NCBI RefSeq assembly: GCF_009857505.1
Contig: NZ_WWCP01000009.1
Span: 62,001-126,000 of the forward strand
Direction: 5' to 3'
DNA: 64,000 nucleotides
Source of the DNA: Duganella lactea
Lineage (GTDB): Bacteria > Pseudomonadota > Gammaproteobacteria > Burkholderiales > Burkholderiaceae_D
Below the pieces are notes generated by a model. That model worked only from the letters and a program-made list of their open reading frames with translations, was not told the origin of the DNA and did not search any database. The stretch's first letter is position 1. Every line of letters starts with the position of its first letter. This document shows positions 8,835-20,435 of the stretch, piece by piece. Both the position numbers and the translations under genes were made by a program.

Positions 8835-9107
8835 ATGAACTGGATTTGCATCGGCGTGGCGGCGATGGCCGCGCTGTGCCTGTACCTGGCGTCGCCGCAC
8901 CAGTCGCTATGGCCGGCGGCGCTCAAGCGCCAGGCCTTTTTGCGCTGGCTGGCGGTGCCGCTGGCGGTGGGTTCGGTCGCCAGCGCGGTCGAGGCATATG
9001 GTTTCTGGGCCGGCGCCAGCATCGCGCTGACCGGCTTCATGGCCATGCTGGTGGCGCTGCCGTATCTGAACGCGTGGCGCAAGAAGGGAGCGCGCCATGT
9101 GGGGTAA
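8835..9107 (+). CDS. small inner-membrane protein, DUF3325-like
   Basis: A 90-residue protein with three predicted membrane segments and LYLASPHQSLWPAALKRQ near the N-terminus. The ATG at 8835 follows the strong ribosome site GGAGGA, placed right after the receptor stop codon. Its size, topology and place between a TonB receptor and a PepSY protein match the DUF3325 family seen in iron-uptake operons of pseudomonads and Burkholderiales; the family assignment is from general resemblance. Molecular role unknown. It overlaps the next gene by 11 bases. Confidence 0.7.
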   Translation: MNWICIGVAAMAALCLYLASPHQSLWPAALKRQAFLRWLAVPLAVGSVASAVEAYGFWAGASIALTGFMAMLVALPYLNAWRKKGARHVG

Positions 9108-9366
9108 ATCGACCGCCGCCGTGTTCCTCGGCATGCCGCTGGCGGTGCTGGTCACCGGCGTGGCGGCGCTGCTGAGCCGCGACCAGGTCACCACCACGCT
9201 GCCATGGCTGCTGGTGTTCTTTCTGGTCTGGATTGTGGCGATGACGTGTGCCTTCCTGTTCAAGACCGGCGCCCGCGCCTGGCTGTGGATGGGTGGGCTG
9301 ACGCTGGCCGGCTACACCGCGCTGCACTTTCTGAAGGCCAGCGGCCTGCTCAGGGTGGGGGCATGA
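9097..9366 (+). CDS. small inner-membrane protein, possibly DUF3649-like
   Basis: An 89-residue, very hydrophobic protein with three membrane segments (about 7-25, 33-52, 62-80). It overlaps the preceding gene by 11 bases and its stop overlaps the start of the PepSY gene (ATGA at 9363), so the four genes from the receptor onward are one translationally coupled operon. Small three-helix proteins of this sort (DUF3649 and relatives) accompany PepSY proteins in siderophore loci; the precise family is uncertain. Confidence 0.65.
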   Translation: MWGKSTAAVFLGMPLAVLVTGVAALLSRDQVTTTLPWLLVFFLVWIVAMTCAFLFKTGARAWLWMGGLTLAGYTALHFLKASGLLRVGA

Positions 9367-10901
9367 AGGCCGCCACCTTGCGCACCTTTATCGCGGTGCA
9401 CACCTGGGTCGGGCTGATCGCGGGCTTCGGCCTGTTCATCGCTTTTTATGCCGGCGCGGTGACGCTGTTCCATGAGGAGTTGCACGCGTGGGAGACGCCG
9501 CTGCCGCAGGTGGCGGCGCCACCGCAGGAGCCGCAGGCGCTGATCGACGCGGTGCTGCGCGCGCATCCGCAGGCGAAGGATGATTTCTTCGTGCGCCTGC
9601 CATCGGCGTTCGCGCCGCAAATGGCGCTGGAGTTTGATGCGCGCCATTTCCGCCTCGACGACCACGGCAGGCTGGAGGAATTCCAGGAGCGCTCGCAACT
9701 GTCGGAATTCATCTACCGCCTGCATTACACCGCCGGGCTGCCGCGCAGCTGGGGCATTTACGTGCTGGGCGTGGTGTGCGTGCTGTACGGGATGGCGCTG
9801 GTCAGCGGCGTGATCATCTACGCGCCGACCTTCTTCAAGGACTTGTTCGCGCTGCGCATCGGCAAGAACATCAAGCGCATGTGGCAGGACGCGCACAACG
9901 TCATCGGCATTCTGTCGCTGCCGTTCCACCTGATGTATGCGTGGAGCAGCGCGGTGCTGGCGCTGGGGCTGATGTTGCTGGCGCCGTTCCAGTACCTGGT
10001 GTTCGACGGCAAGCTGCTGCAACTGGTGGGGGCGGACATCAGCGCCGCCGCGCCGGTCAAGGCGGCCGGCGTGGCGGCGCCGCTGACGCCGGCCTCGCAG
10101 TTGATCGCCGAGGTGCGGCGCGCGGTGCCGGGCATCGAGGTCGCCACCATTGCTTACCGCCATGCGGGCGATGCTAATGCGCAGGCGCTGGTGTATGGCG
10201 TGGTTCAGCAGAAAGCGGTGGCCGACATGGGGGCGGTGGTGCTGAACGCCAGCAGCGGCAAGGTGACGCGGGTGATGATGCCGGAGAACTTCAGCCCCGG
10301 CACGCGCTTCCTGCGCAGCTTGCAGGGACTGCACTTCGGCTCCTTCGGCGAGATCGCGGTGCGCTGGATGTATTTCATCCTCGGCATCGGCGGCGCCTTC
10401 CTGTTCTACAGCGGCAATCTGCTGTGGATCGAGGCCCGGCGCAAGCGGCAGAAGCTGGCGCAGCCACGCAGCGGCAAGCTGATGGCGCAGGCGACGCTGG
10501 GTGTCTGCCTCGGCTGCGTGGCCGGCGTGTCGGCGGTGTTCCTGGCGAACAAGCTGGGGCCGCCGGGCCAGTTGCCGCTGTGGGAGGCGCGCAGTTATTA
10601 CGCGGTGTTCTTCGGCTGCGTGCTGTGGGCATTCGCCCGTCCGCCGGCGCGCGCCGCCAACGAGCTGCTGACGCTGTGCGCGGCGCTGACGCTGGCCGTG
10701 CCATTGGCGCACTGGTGGAACACCGGCCTCAATCCGCTGCTGGCGCTGCTGCGGGGCGATTTCATCGTCGCCGGCGTGGCGGTGATCGCGCTGCTGTTCG
10801 CCGCCGCGTTCTGGAAGATGGCCGGCGCCGTGCTGCACCGTGGCCGCCACGGCGATCCGCACAGCGTCTGGTCGCTGCGCGGCGCGCCGGCGAGCAGTTG
10901 A
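9363..10901 (+). CDS. PepSY-associated membrane protein of an iron-uptake operon
   Basis: A 512-residue inner-membrane protein. The N-terminus (LRTFIAVHTWVGLIAGFGLF) and the later RMWQDAHNVIGILSLPFHLMYAWSS and GLHFGSFGEIAVRWMYFILG segments are typical of PepSY-TM proteins, which carry conserved histidines in membrane helices. A periplasmic region of some 100 residues lies between the first helices and a second large loop between later ones. Related proteins reduce or help release iron from ferri-siderophores in the periplasm; here that is inference. The ATG at 9363 overlaps the preceding stop. At least four more hydrophobic segments near the C-terminus (about 380-490) extend it beyond the minimal PepSY-TM unit. 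Confidence 0.85.
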   Translation: MKAATLRTFIAVHTWVGLIAGFGLFIAFYAGAVTLFHEELHAWETPLPQVAAPPQEPQALIDAVLRAHPQAKDDFFVRLPSAFAPQMALEFDARHFRLDDHGRLEEFQERSQLSEFIYRLHYTAGLPRSWGIYVLGVVCVLYGMALVSGVIIYAPTFFKDLFALRIGKNIKRMWQDAHNVIGILSLPFHLMYAWSSAVLALGLMLLAPFQYLVFDGKLLQLVGADISAAAPVKAAGVAAPLTPASQLIAEVRRAVPGIEVATIAYRHAGDANAQALVYGVVQQKAVADMGAVVLNASSGKVTRVMMPENFSPGTRFLRSLQGLHFGSFGEIAVRWMYFILGIGGAFLFYSGNLLWIEARRKRQKLAQPRSGKLMAQATLGVCLGCVAGVSAVFLANKLGPPGQLPLWEARSYYAVFFGCVLWAFARPPARAANELLTLCAALTLAVPLAHWWNTGLNPLLALLRGDFIVAGVAVIALLFAAAFWKMAGAVLHRGRHGDPHSVWSLRGAPASS

Positions 10902-10992
10902 TGTTGCGCATTTAATTACTTTTTTGCATGCTGGGCGGCGCTGGCCGTGAGGTTATAATCCGTTTAATCTTTCCTGAACGGATACGTTCCTC

Positions 10993-12891
10993 ATGCGCCA
11001 GCCCAATCAGTTTTCCCTGCTTAAGCAACGCCGTTTCGCGCCGTTCTTCTGGACCCAGTTCCTCGGCGCGTTCAACGACAATCTGTTCAAGACGGCGCTG
11101 GTGGTGATCATCACCTTCGACGCGCTGAGCTGGACCACGATGTCGCCGTCGCTGGTGACCAACCTGATTCCCGGCCTGTTCATCCTGCCCTATGTGCTGT
11201 TCTCCGCCACCGCCGGCCAGTTGGCCGACAAGTTCGAGAAAGCCGGCCTGACGCGCTTCGTCAAGTGGCTGGAACTGGCCATCATGTCGCTCGCCGGCAT
11301 CGGCTGGGTTACGCATCATCTGTGGCTGCTGATCGCGGCGGTGGTGGGCATGGGCATCCACTCCACCTTGTTCGGTCCGGTCAAATACGCCTACCTGCCG
11401 CAGCAGCTGAAGCCGGAAGAACTGATCGGCGGCAACGGCGTCACCGAGATGGGCACCTTTGTCGGCATCCTGATGGGCGAGGTGCTGGGCGCGGTGCTGG
11501 TGGTGCAGCAGCCGCACGGCCTGTGGCTGGAAGCGGCCGCCACCATCCTGGTCGCCGGCATGGGCCTGGTGGCGGCCTACCGCATTCCGCAGTCGCCGGC
11601 GCCGGCGCCGGAGCTGAAGATCAGCTGGAACTTCATCGGCGAATCGGTGCGCAACATCAACTACTCGCGCAAGAACCGCACGGTGTTCCTGTCGATGCTG
11701 GGCAACTCGTGGTTCTGGTTCTACGGCGCGCTGATCCTGGCGCAGTTCCCGGTCTACGCCAAGGACTATCTGCACGGCGATCACAGCGCCTTCGTGCTGC
11801 TGCTGACCATCTTTTCGCTGGGCGTGGGCAGCGGCTCGCTGCTGTGCGAGCGCCTGTCCGGCCGCAAGGTGGAGATCGGCCTGGTGCCGTTCGGCTCGAT
11901 CGGCCTGACCCTCTTCGGCATCGACCTGTATTTCGCCAGCCTGGCCTACAGCGGCGCGGCGCTGGCCGGCGCCCACCTGGACGCCTTCGCGCTGCTGGCC
12001 CAGCACGGCATGTGGCGCATCCTGTTCGATGTGCTGATGATCGGCATGTTCGGCGGCTTCTTCATCGTGCCGCTGTTCGCGCTGATCCAGACGCGCTGCG
12101 ATCCGGCCCACATCTCGCGCACCATCGCCGGCATGAATATCCTGAACGCGCTGTTCATGGTGGCGGCGGCCGGCCTGGCGATCGTGCTGCTGGGCCAGGG
12201 CCTGACCATCCCCGAGCTGTTCCTGGTGACCGCGCTGCTGAACGCGGTGGTGGCGCTCTACATCTTCTCGCTGGTGCCGGAATTCCTGATGCGCTTCCTG
12301 GCCTGGCTGCTGATCCACACCATCCACCGGGTCGACACGGTCGATGCCGAACGTCTTCCGGCGGAAGGCGCGGCGGTGCTGGTGTGCAACCACGTCAGCT
12401 ATGTCGACGCCATCGTCATCGGCGCGGTGGCGCCGCGGCCGATCCGCTTCGTCATGGACCACCGCATCTTCAAGCTGCCGCTGCTGGGCTGGATCTTCCG
12501 CACCGCGCGCGCGATTCCGATCGCGCCGGCCAAGGAAGACCCGTGGCTGATGGAGAAGGCCTACGTCGACATCGCCCAGGCGCTGCACGAGGGCGATCTG
12601 GTGTGCATCTTCCCGGAAGGGCAGCTGACGCGCAGCGGCGACATCAACGACTTCAAGGGCGGCGTCGCCAAGATCGTCGAGCGCACCCAGGTGCCGGTGA
12701 TTCCGATGGCGCTGCGCGGCCTGTGGGGCCATCTGCTGAGCCGCAATCACGAGAACGTGTTCGGCCGTGCCTTCCGCAGCGGGCTGCGCTCGCGCCTGTC
12801 GCTGGCGGTGGGCGTGCCGGTGGCGCCGCCGGATGTCACGCCGGAAGATTTGAAACAGCGCGTGGCGGCGCTGCGCGGCGACTGGAAATAG
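10993..12891 (+). CDS. lysophospholipid transporter (LplT-like MFS) fused to PlsC-type acyltransferase
   Basis: A 632-residue bifunctional inner-membrane protein. Residues 1-420 form an MFS transporter beginning LKQRRFAPFFWTQFLGAFND, the LplT hallmark; residues 440-632 form a glycerolipid acyltransferase with the HX4D motif H467-D472 (NHVSYVD) and FPEGQLTRSG (E542). LplT flips lysophospholipids inward and Aas re-acylates them, so the fusion would couple import and repair of membrane lipids. The third module of full-length Aas fusions, an acyl-ACP synthetase of about 500 residues, is absent. A TATAAT at 10954-10959 may be its -10 box. The gene ends 4 bases from a convergent histidine kinase gene. 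Confidence 0.88.
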   Translation: MRQPNQFSLLKQRRFAPFFWTQFLGAFNDNLFKTALVVIITFDALSWTTMSPSLVTNLIPGLFILPYVLFSATAGQLADKFEKAGLTRFVKWLELAIMSLAGIGWVTHHLWLLIAAVVGMGIHSTLFGPVKYAYLPQQLKPEELIGGNGVTEMGTFVGILMGEVLGAVLVVQQPHGLWLEAAATILVAGMGLVAAYRIPQSPAPAPELKISWNFIGESVRNINYSRKNRTVFLSMLGNSWFWFYGALILAQFPVYAKDYLHGDHSAFVLLLTIFSLGVGSGSLLCERLSGRKVEIGLVPFGSIGLTLFGIDLYFASLAYSGAALAGAHLDAFALLAQHGMWRILFDVLMIGMFGGFFIVPLFALIQTRCDPAHISRTIAGMNILNALFMVAAAGLAIVLLGQGLTIPELFLVTALLNAVVALYIFSLVPEFLMRFLAWLLIHTIHRVDTVDAERLPAEGAAVLVCNHVSYVDAIVIGAVAPRPIRFVMDHRIFKLPLLGWIFRTARAIPIAPAKEDPWLMEKAYVDIAQALHEGDLVCIFPEGQLTRSGDINDFKGGVAKIVERTQVPVIPMALRGLWGHLLSRNHENVFGRAFRSGLRSRLSLAVGVPVAPPDVTPEDLKQRVAALRGDWK

Positions 12892-12895
12892 GCCG

Positions 12896-14401
<1,506 letters not shown>

Positions 14402-14406
14402 GCCGC

Positions 14407-15900
14407 TCACCGGCCCGGCATGTCGCCGCCGCCGTGGTAGGACGGCACGCCGGTCAGGACACCGTGGAAATCGTTGAGCACTGGCCCAACCCGCAGGCCG
14501 CCGGGGCCAACCTCGAAGCGGCGCAGCGTGCGCTCATGGCTGCTGCCGCGCTTTTTGATCACCGAGATCGCCTGGCGCACCTCGCCGGCGGCCTCGAAGT
14601 AGCGCAGCAGGATGATGTTGTCGGCCAGGTAGCTGGCGTCGACAGCGTTGCCCATGCCGGCGCCCAGCATGCCGGTCTGCACCCCGACGATCAGGCTGAC
14701 CACGCCGCGCTGGCCGAGGTAGGTCAGCAGCTCGTGCAGGTAGATAATCAGGAAGCGCTCGTCCGGCACGGCGTGCAGGTAGCCGTTCAGGCTGTCGATG
14801 ACCACCACCCGCGCGCCTTGCTCCACCGCCTGCATGACGGCGCTGGTGAATTCGCCCGGCGACAGCTCGGCCGGATCGACCTGCTGCACCGAGAGCCGTT
14901 GCTGCGCGATGGCGCCGCGCAGGTCCATGCCCAGGTTGGCGCAGCGGTTAAGCATATTGTTGCGCGCTTCCTCGAACAGGAACATGGCGCAGCGCTCGCC
15001 GCGCAGCGTGGCGGCATGCACGAACTGCGCCGCCAGCGACGACTTGCCGGTGCCGGACGGGCCGGTGATCAGCGTGCTCATGCCTTCTTCCAGGCCGCCG
15101 CCGATCAGCGCGTCCAGCTGCGGCAGGCCGCTGGAGAGCTGGCGCTGCACGCCGCTCTCGCGCGAGTCGGCCGCCACCAGCCGCGGATAAATCCGCAGCC
15201 CGCCCTCGACGATTGTATAGTCGTGGGCGCCACCGCGAAAGGCGATGCCGCGGTACTTGACCACGCGCAGGCGGCGCCGCTCGGCGCCGTAGTTCTGGTC
15301 GGCCAGCTCCAGCGTCAGCACCGCGTGCGCCACGCTGCGCACCTGCAGGTCGGTGGCCAGGGCGGAGCGGTCGTCGAGCAGCAGCGTGGTGCACTGGCGG
15401 CTGCTCAGGTACTGCTTGAGCGCCAGCACCTGGCGCCGGTAGCGCAGCGGACTGCCGGCCAGCAGTTGCAGCTCCGACAGCGAATCGAGCACCACCCGGC
15501 GCGGCTGGTGCTGGTCGACGGCCGCCAGAATGCGCTGGGTGGTGATGCCCAGCTCGATTTCAGACGGATGGAAGATGGTGTATTGCTGGTCCGGATCGAG
15601 CGCCTTTTCGTCGGGGATGATTTCTTCGATGTGCATGCCGCCGATGTCCCAGCCGTGCGACTGCGCCACGCTGCGCAGCTCGACGGCGGTCTCGGCCAGC
15701 GTGACGTACAGCGCGGGTTCGCCGCGACGCACCCCTTCGTTGAGAAACTGCAGCGCCAGCGTGGTCTTGCCGGTGCCGGGCTCGCCCTCGACCAGATACA
15801 GCCGGTCGCGCGTCAGGCCGCCGGCCAGCACCTCGTCCAGGCCGGGCACGCCGGTCGATAGAAAGTTATGCGTCAGGCTGTTTTGTGCTTGCATGGGCAT
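14407..15900 (-). CDS. KaiC-like double-ATPase
   Basis: A 497-residue RecA/KaiC-family protein with two ATPase domains. Domain I has Walker A GEPGTGKTT (39-47) and the KaiC N-terminal signature STGVPGLDEVLAGGL. Domain II repeats it (SSGLPQLDALIGGGL), Walker A GPSGTGKSS (280-288) and the catalytic pair E310-E311 (FLFEEA). The equivalent position in domain I reads LAET, with only one Glu. In the region matching the cyanobacterial Ser431/Thr432 phosphorylation pair it has S423-Y424 (DASYLADNIILL). KaiC homologues outside cyanobacteria serve stress or timing roles and rarely have KaiA. Its end overlaps the histidine kinase gene. Start MPMQ or MQ, two codons later. Confidence 0.9.
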   Translation of the reverse strand: MPMQAQNSLTHNFLSTGVPGLDEVLAGGLTRDRLYLVEGEPGTGKTTLALQFLNEGVRRGEPALYVTLAETAVELRSVAQSHGWDIGGMHIEEIIPDEKALDPDQQYTIFHPSEIELGITTQRILAAVDQHQPRRVVLDSLSELQLLAGSPLRYRRQVLALKQYLSSRQCTTLLLDDRSALATDLQVRSVAHAVLTLELADQNYGAERRRLRVVKYRGIAFRGGAHDYTIVEGGLRIYPRLVAADSRESGVQRQLSSGLPQLDALIGGGLEEGMSTLITGPSGTGKSSLAAQFVHAATLRGERCAMFLFEEARNNMLNRCANLGMDLRGAIAQQRLSVQQVDPAELSPGEFTSAVMQAVEQGARVVVIDSLNGYLHAVPDERFLIIYLHELLTYLGQRGVVSLIVGVQTGMLGAGMGNAVDASYLADNIILLRYFEAAGEVRQAISVIKKRGSSHERTLRRFEVGPGGLRVGPVLNDFHGVLTGVPSYHGGGDMPGR

Positions 15901-16015
15901 GGTCCAGACGAAAAATTGACCTGGACCATGCTACCTGAAACCGCCAGTGGCGCGCGCGCTGCTGGATTTCCTGCTTAAACCGTCCTTAATGTTGCCGCAT
16001 GGAATAAAAAGCAGC

Positions 16016-16044
16016 TTGACTTAATTAGAATGATCGTTCATTCT
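16016..16044 (+). promoter_or_regulatory. efflux-pump promoter with TetR-type palindromic operator
   Basis: A TTGACT -35 hexamer lies at 16016-16021 and the palindrome AGAATGA-TCGT-TCATTCT (16027-16044; 7-base perfect arms) fills the spacer and the expected -10 area. Such a site resembles AcrR/TtgR-type operators and would let the TetR regulator at the end of the operon block polymerase. The -10 box is poorly defined. Confidence 0.6.
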
Positions 16045-16082
16045 ACGATCATGCACAATTTTTCTTCAGAAAGCTCACACTA

Positions 16083-17285
16083 ATGGAAGCCTTTTTCTGC
16101 CCCAAACCGCTGCTGCGCACCGCAGGCGCCGCAGCCATCGTCTCCGCGCTGGCCGTTCTGGCCGGCTGCTCCAAGTCCACGACCGAAGCACCTCACCCAC
16201 AGCAGGTGGCGGAAGTGGGCGTTTTCAAGGTGGCGCAAGCGCCGCTGCACATCACGACCGAACTGCCGGGCCGCACCAGCGCTTATCAAGTCGCTGAAGT
16301 GCGCCCGCAGGTCAGCGGTCTGATTCAGAAACGCCTGTTTGTCGAGGGCGCCGACGTCAAAGCCGGCGTGCCCTTGTACCAGATCGATCCCGCCACCTAT
16401 CAGGCGACCTACAACTCCGCCAAGGCCGCGCTGGCCAAGGCCCAGGCCAACCTGCTGACCGCCGCGCCGAAAGTGCAGCGTTACAAAGAGTTGGTGGCCA
16501 TCGAGGGCGTGAGCAAGCAGGAGTACGACGACGCCGTCGCCGCCCACGAGCAGGCCAAGGCCGACGTGGAATCGGCCGCCGCCGCGCTGGAACAAGCCAA
16601 GATCAATGTCAACTACACCCACGTCGATGCGCCGATCAGCGGCCGCATCGGCCGTTCGAGCGTGACGCCGGGCGCGCTGGTCACCGCCAATCAGGCCACC
16701 GCGCTGACCACCGTGCAGCAGCTGGACCCGATTTATGTCGATGTCACCCAGAGCAGCGAAGACATGCTGCGCCTGAAGCGTGAAGTGGAAAGCGGCGGCC
16801 TGAAAAAAGACGGCCAGGCCAAAGTGACGCTGCTGCTGTCGGACGGCAGCAAGTACGCCGAAGCGGGCAAGCTGCAGTTCTCCGACGTCACGGTCGATCA
16901 GGGCACCGGCAATGTGACGCTGCGCGCGCTGTTCCCGAATCCCAAGCACGATCTGCTGCCGGGCATGTTCGTGCGCGCGGTGGTGGAATCGGGCGTCGAT
17001 GAAAAAGCCATCGCCGTGCCGCAGCAGGGCGTGACCCGCAACCCGAAAGGTGAAGCGACCGCCATGGTGATCAACAAGGAAGGCAAGGTTGAGCAGCGCA
17101 CGCTGGTCACCGGTAGCACGCTGGGCGACAAGTGGCTGGTCAAATCCGGCCTGGCCGAGGGCGACCTGCTGATCATCGAGGGCCTGCAAAAAGTGAAACC
17201 GGGCGCGCCGGCTAAACCAGCCGCCGCTCCCGCCGCCGTTGCCGCCGGCGGCGCCGCGCCGGCCAACGCCAAGAGCGCGAAGTAA
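16083..17285 (+). CDS. RND efflux periplasmic adaptor (AcrA/MexA family)
   Basis: A 400-residue lipoprotein linking the inner-membrane pump to the outer-membrane channel. The lipobox LAGC places the lipidated Cys at residue 29. Then come the lipoyl half-motifs (VRPQVSGLIQKRLFVEGADV and VDAPISGRIGRSSV), a coiled-coil hairpin (about 105-170) rich in Ala, Lys and Glu, and a beta-barrel/membrane-proximal region (GTGNVTLRALFPNPKHDLLPGMFVRA split by the usual motif). The Ala/Pro-rich tail is typical. It is the first gene of a three-gene pump operon, 11 bases before the pump gene, which has AAGGAG upstream. Confidence 0.93.
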   Translation: MEAFFCPKPLLRTAGAAAIVSALAVLAGCSKSTTEAPHPQQVAEVGVFKVAQAPLHITTELPGRTSAYQVAEVRPQVSGLIQKRLFVEGADVKAGVPLYQIDPATYQATYNSAKAALAKAQANLLTAAPKVQRYKELVAIEGVSKQEYDDAVAAHEQAKADVESAAAALEQAKINVNYTHVDAPISGRIGRSSVTPGALVTANQATALTTVQQLDPIYVDVTQSSEDMLRLKREVESGGLKKDGQAKVTLLLSDGSKYAEAGKLQFSDVTVDQGTGNVTLRALFPNPKHDLLPGMFVRAVVESGVDEKAIAVPQQGVTRNPKGEATAMVINKEGKVEQRTLVTGSTLGDKWLVKSGLAEGDLLIIEGLQKVKPGAPAKPAAAPAAVAAGGAAPANAKSAK

Positions 17286-17296
17286 GGAGATAGCTC

Positions 17297-20200
17297 ATGT
17301 CCCGTTTCTTTATTGATCGCCCGATTTTTGCGTGGGTGGTCGCGATTGTCATCATGCTGGGTGGCGTGATGGCGATTCTCGGCCTGCCGATATCGCAGTA
17401 TCCAAGCATCGCGCCGCCGTCGATTTCGATCACCGGCACCTATCCGGGCGCCTCGGCCAAAACCGTGGAAGACGCCGTCACCCAGATCATCGAACAAAAG
17501 ATGAAGGGGATCGACGGTCTGCGTTACATGTCGTCGTCGTCGGACTCCACCGGTGGCGTCAACATCACGCTGACCTTCAAGAGCGGCACCAATCCGGACA
17601 TCGCGCAGGTGCAGGTGCAGAACAAGCTGCAACTGGCCACGCCGCTGCTGCCTGCTGCGGTACAGCAGCAAGGCCTGGTGGTCGCCAAAGCCACCAAGAA
17701 CTTCCTGCTGGTGCTGGGCTTTGTGTCCGAAGATGGTTCGATGAACAACGCCGACATCGGCGACTACGTCACCGCCAATGTGCTCGATCCGATCTCGCGC
17801 GTGGAAGGCGTGGGCGATGTGACCAACTTCGGTTCGCAGTACGCCATGCGCATCTGGCTGGACGCGGCCAAGCTGCAAAGCTACCAGTTGACGCCCGCCG
17901 ACGTGTCGGTCGCCGTCAGCGCGCAGAATGCCGAGGTATCGGCCGGTGAACTGGGCGGCCTGCCAGCCGTCGGCGGCCAGCAGCTCAACGCCACCGTCAC
18001 CGCGCAAAGCCGCCTGCAGACGCCGGAACAATTCGGCGCCATCCTGCTCAAGACCGCCACCAACGGCGCCACCGTGCACCTGCGCGACGTCGCCCGCCTG
18101 GAGCTGGGCCGCGAGACGTACAACATCGTCGCCCGCTACAACGGCAAGCCCGCCTCCGGCGTGGCGATCAAACTGGCCACCGGCGCCAACGCGCTGGACA
18201 CCGCCAACCTGGTCAAGGCCAAAGTGGCGGAGCTGGAAAAACGCTTCCCGCATGGGATGAAGGCGGTGGTGGCGTTCGACACCACGCCGTTCGTCAAGCT
18301 GTCGATCGAGGAAGTGGTAAAGACCCTGGTCGAGGCGGTGATCCTGGTGTTCCTGGTGATGTACCTGTTCCTGCAAAACTTCCGCGCCACGCTGATTCCG
18401 ACCATGGCGGTGCCGGTGGTGCTGCTGGGGACCTTCGCCATTCTGTCGGCGCTGGGATACTCGATCAATACGCTGACCATGTTCGCGGTGGTGCTGGCGA
18501 TCGGCCTGCTGGTCGACGATGCGATCGTGGTGGTGGAAAACGTTGAACGTATCATGAGCGAGGAAGGGTTGTCGCCGCTGGAGGCCACCCGCAAGTCGAT
18601 GGGCCAGATCAGTGGCGCGCTGGTGGGCATCGCGCTGGTGCTGTCGGCGGTGTTCGTGCCGATGGCCTTCTTCAGCGGTTCGACCGGCGTGATCTACCGC
18701 CAGTTCTCGGTGACGATCGTGTCGGCGATGGTGCTGTCGGTGCTGGTGGCGATGATCTTCACGCCGGCGCTGTGCGCGACCATCCTCAAGCCGGTGGAGA
18801 AGGGCCATCACATGGCCGACAAGGGTTTCTTCGGCTGGTTCAACCGCACCTTTGACCGCAGCAGTACCCGCTATCAGGGCGTGGTCGCATCGATCCTGAA
18901 TCGCAGCGGCCGTTCGCTGATCGTCTATACCGCCATCCTGGTGGTGCTGGCCGTGTCCTTCATGCGCCTGCCGACCTCCTTCCTGCCGGAAGAAGACCAG
19001 GGCGTGCTGTTCTCGCAGATCCAGCTGCCGACCGGCGCGACGCAGGAGCGCACGCTGAAGGTGATCGAGAAGGTCGAGAACCACTTCCTGACCAACGAGA
19101 AGAACAACGTCGCCTCGGTGTTCGCGGTGGCCGGTTTCAGCTTCGCGGGCAATGGCCAGAACAGCGGCATCGCCTTCGTGCGCATGAAGGATTGGTCCGA
19201 GCGTCCGGGCAAGGACAATCGCGTCAGCGCGATCGCCGGCCGCGCGATGGGCGCGCTGATGCAGATCAAGGACGCGATGGTGTTCGCCTTCGCCCCGCCA
19301 GCGGTGCTGGAACTGGGTAACGCCAGCGGCTTCGACTTGCAGCTGCAGGATATCGGTGGCGTCGGTCACGAGGCGCTGATGGCGGCGCGTAACCAGATGC
19401 TGGGCATGGCCTCGCAGAGCAAGGTGCTGGTTGGCGTGCGTCCGAACGGCATGGAAGATACGCCGCAGTACAAGATCACCGTCGACCAGCAGAAGGCCAT
19501 CGCGTTGGGCCTGACGGTGGACGATGTGAACAAGGTGCTGAGCACCGCCTGGGGCAGCGCCTACGTCAACGACTTCATCGACCGTGGCCGCGTGAAGAAG
19601 GTATACCTGCAAGGCGCGGCGGAAGCCCGCATGACGCCGGAAGACCTGAACAAGTGGTTCGTGCGTAACGCCGACGGCCAGATGGTGCCATTCTCGGCCT
19701 TCTCTAGCGGCAAGTGGATCTACGCCTCGCCGCGCCTGGAACGCTACAACGGCCTGTCGTCGACCGAGATCCTGGGCGCGCCCGCGCCGGGCCAGAGCTC
19801 GGGCGCCGCGATGGCCGAAATCGAGAAGCTGGCGCAGAAACTGCCGGCCGGTGTCGGCTACGAGTGGACCGGTTTGTCGGTCGAGGAGCGCGACTCCGGT
19901 TCGCAGACCACGGTGCTGTACGCGATCTCGCTGTTGATCGTGTTCCTGTGCCTGGCCGCGCTGTATGAAAGCTGGTCGGTGCCGTTCTCGGTGCTGCTGG
20001 TGGTGCCGCTGGGGGTGATCGGCGCGGTGCTGGGCACCATGCTGTTCAAGCTGTCGAACGACGTCTACTTCCAGGTCGGCCTGCTGACCGTGGTCGGTTT
20101 GTCGGCGAAGAATGCGATTCTGATCGTCGAGTTCGCGAAGGAACTGCAGGACAAGGGCGAGGACCTGAAGCAGGCCACGCTGCACGCGGTCAAACTGCGT

Positions 20201-20434
20201 CTGCGGCCGATCCTGATGACCTCGATCGCCTTCGGCCTCGGCGTGCTGCCGCTGGCGATCAGCAGCGGCGCCGGCTCCGGCAGCCAGAACGCCATCGGTA
20301 TCGGCGTGCTGGGCGGGATGCTGACCGCGACCTTCCTGGGCATCTTCTTCGTGCCGCTGTTCTTTGTGCTGGTGCGTGGCTACTTCGCGCCGAAGAAGCC
20401 GGCCGCGCCGGCAACCGCTGTAGAGGTGCATTAA
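17297..20434 (+). CDS. RND multidrug efflux transporter (AcrB/MexB, HAE1 family)
   Basis: A 1045-residue inner-membrane proton/drug antiporter, same length as AcrB. It starts [20 protein letters not shown], the HAE1 signature. The proton-relay residues are present at D407-D408 ([15 protein letters not shown]) and K938 ([16 protein letters not shown], equal to K940 of AcrB). Two large periplasmic porter/docking regions separate helices 1-2 and 7-8, and the end has [16 protein letters not shown]. It should take up amphiphilic compounds from the periplasm or outer leaflet and pass them to the outer-membrane factor encoded 1 base after its stop codon. Actual substrates are unknown. Confidence 0.96.
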   Translation: MSRFFIDRPIFAWVVAIVIMLGGVMAILGLPISQYPSIAPPSISITGTYPGASAKTVEDAVTQIIEQKMKGIDGLRYMSSSSDSTGGVNITLTFKSGTNPDIAQVQVQNKLQLATPLLPAAVQQQGLVVAKATKNFLLVLGFVSEDGSMNNADIGDYVTANVLDPISRVEGVGDVTNFGSQYAMRIWLDAAKLQSYQLTPADVSVAVSAQNAEVSAGELGGLPAVGGQQLNATVTAQSRLQTPEQFGAILLKTATNGATVHLRDVARLELGRETYNIVARYNGKPASGVAIKLATGANALDTANLVKAKVAELEKRFPHGMKAVVAFDTTPFVKLSIEEVVKTLVEAVILVFLVMYLFLQNFRATLIPTMAVPVVLLGTFAILSALGYSINTLTMFAVVLAIGLLVDDAIVVVENVERIMSEEGLSPLEATRKSMGQISGALVGIALVLSAVFVPMAFFSGSTGVIYRQFSVTIVSAMVLSVLVAMIFTPALCATILKPVEKGHHMADKGFFGWFNRTFDRSSTRYQGVVASILNRSGRSLIVYTAILVVLAVSFMRLPTSFLPEEDQGVLFSQIQLPTGATQERTLKVIEKVENHFLTNEKNNVASVFAVAGFSFAGNGQNSGIAFVRMKDWSERPGKDNRVSAIAGRAMGALMQIKDAMVFAFAPPAVLELGNASGFDLQLQDIGGVGHEALMAARNQMLGMASQSKVLVGVRPNGMEDTPQYKITVDQQKAIALGLTVDDVNKVLSTAWGSAYVNDFIDRGRVKKVYLQGAAEARMTPEDLNKWFVRNADGQMVPFSAFSSGKWIYASPRLERYNGLSSTEILGAPAPGQSSGAAMAEIEKLAQKLPAGVGYEWTGLSVEERDSGSQTTVLYAISLLIVFLCLAALYESWSVPFSVLLVVPLGVIGAVLGTMLFKLSNDVYFQVGLLTVVGLSAKNAILIVEFAKELQDKGEDLKQATLHAVKLRLRPILMTSIAFGLGVLPLAISSGAGSGSQNAIGIGVLGGMLTATFLGIFFVPLFFVLVRGYFAPKKPAAPATAVEVH

Positions 20435-20435
20435 T

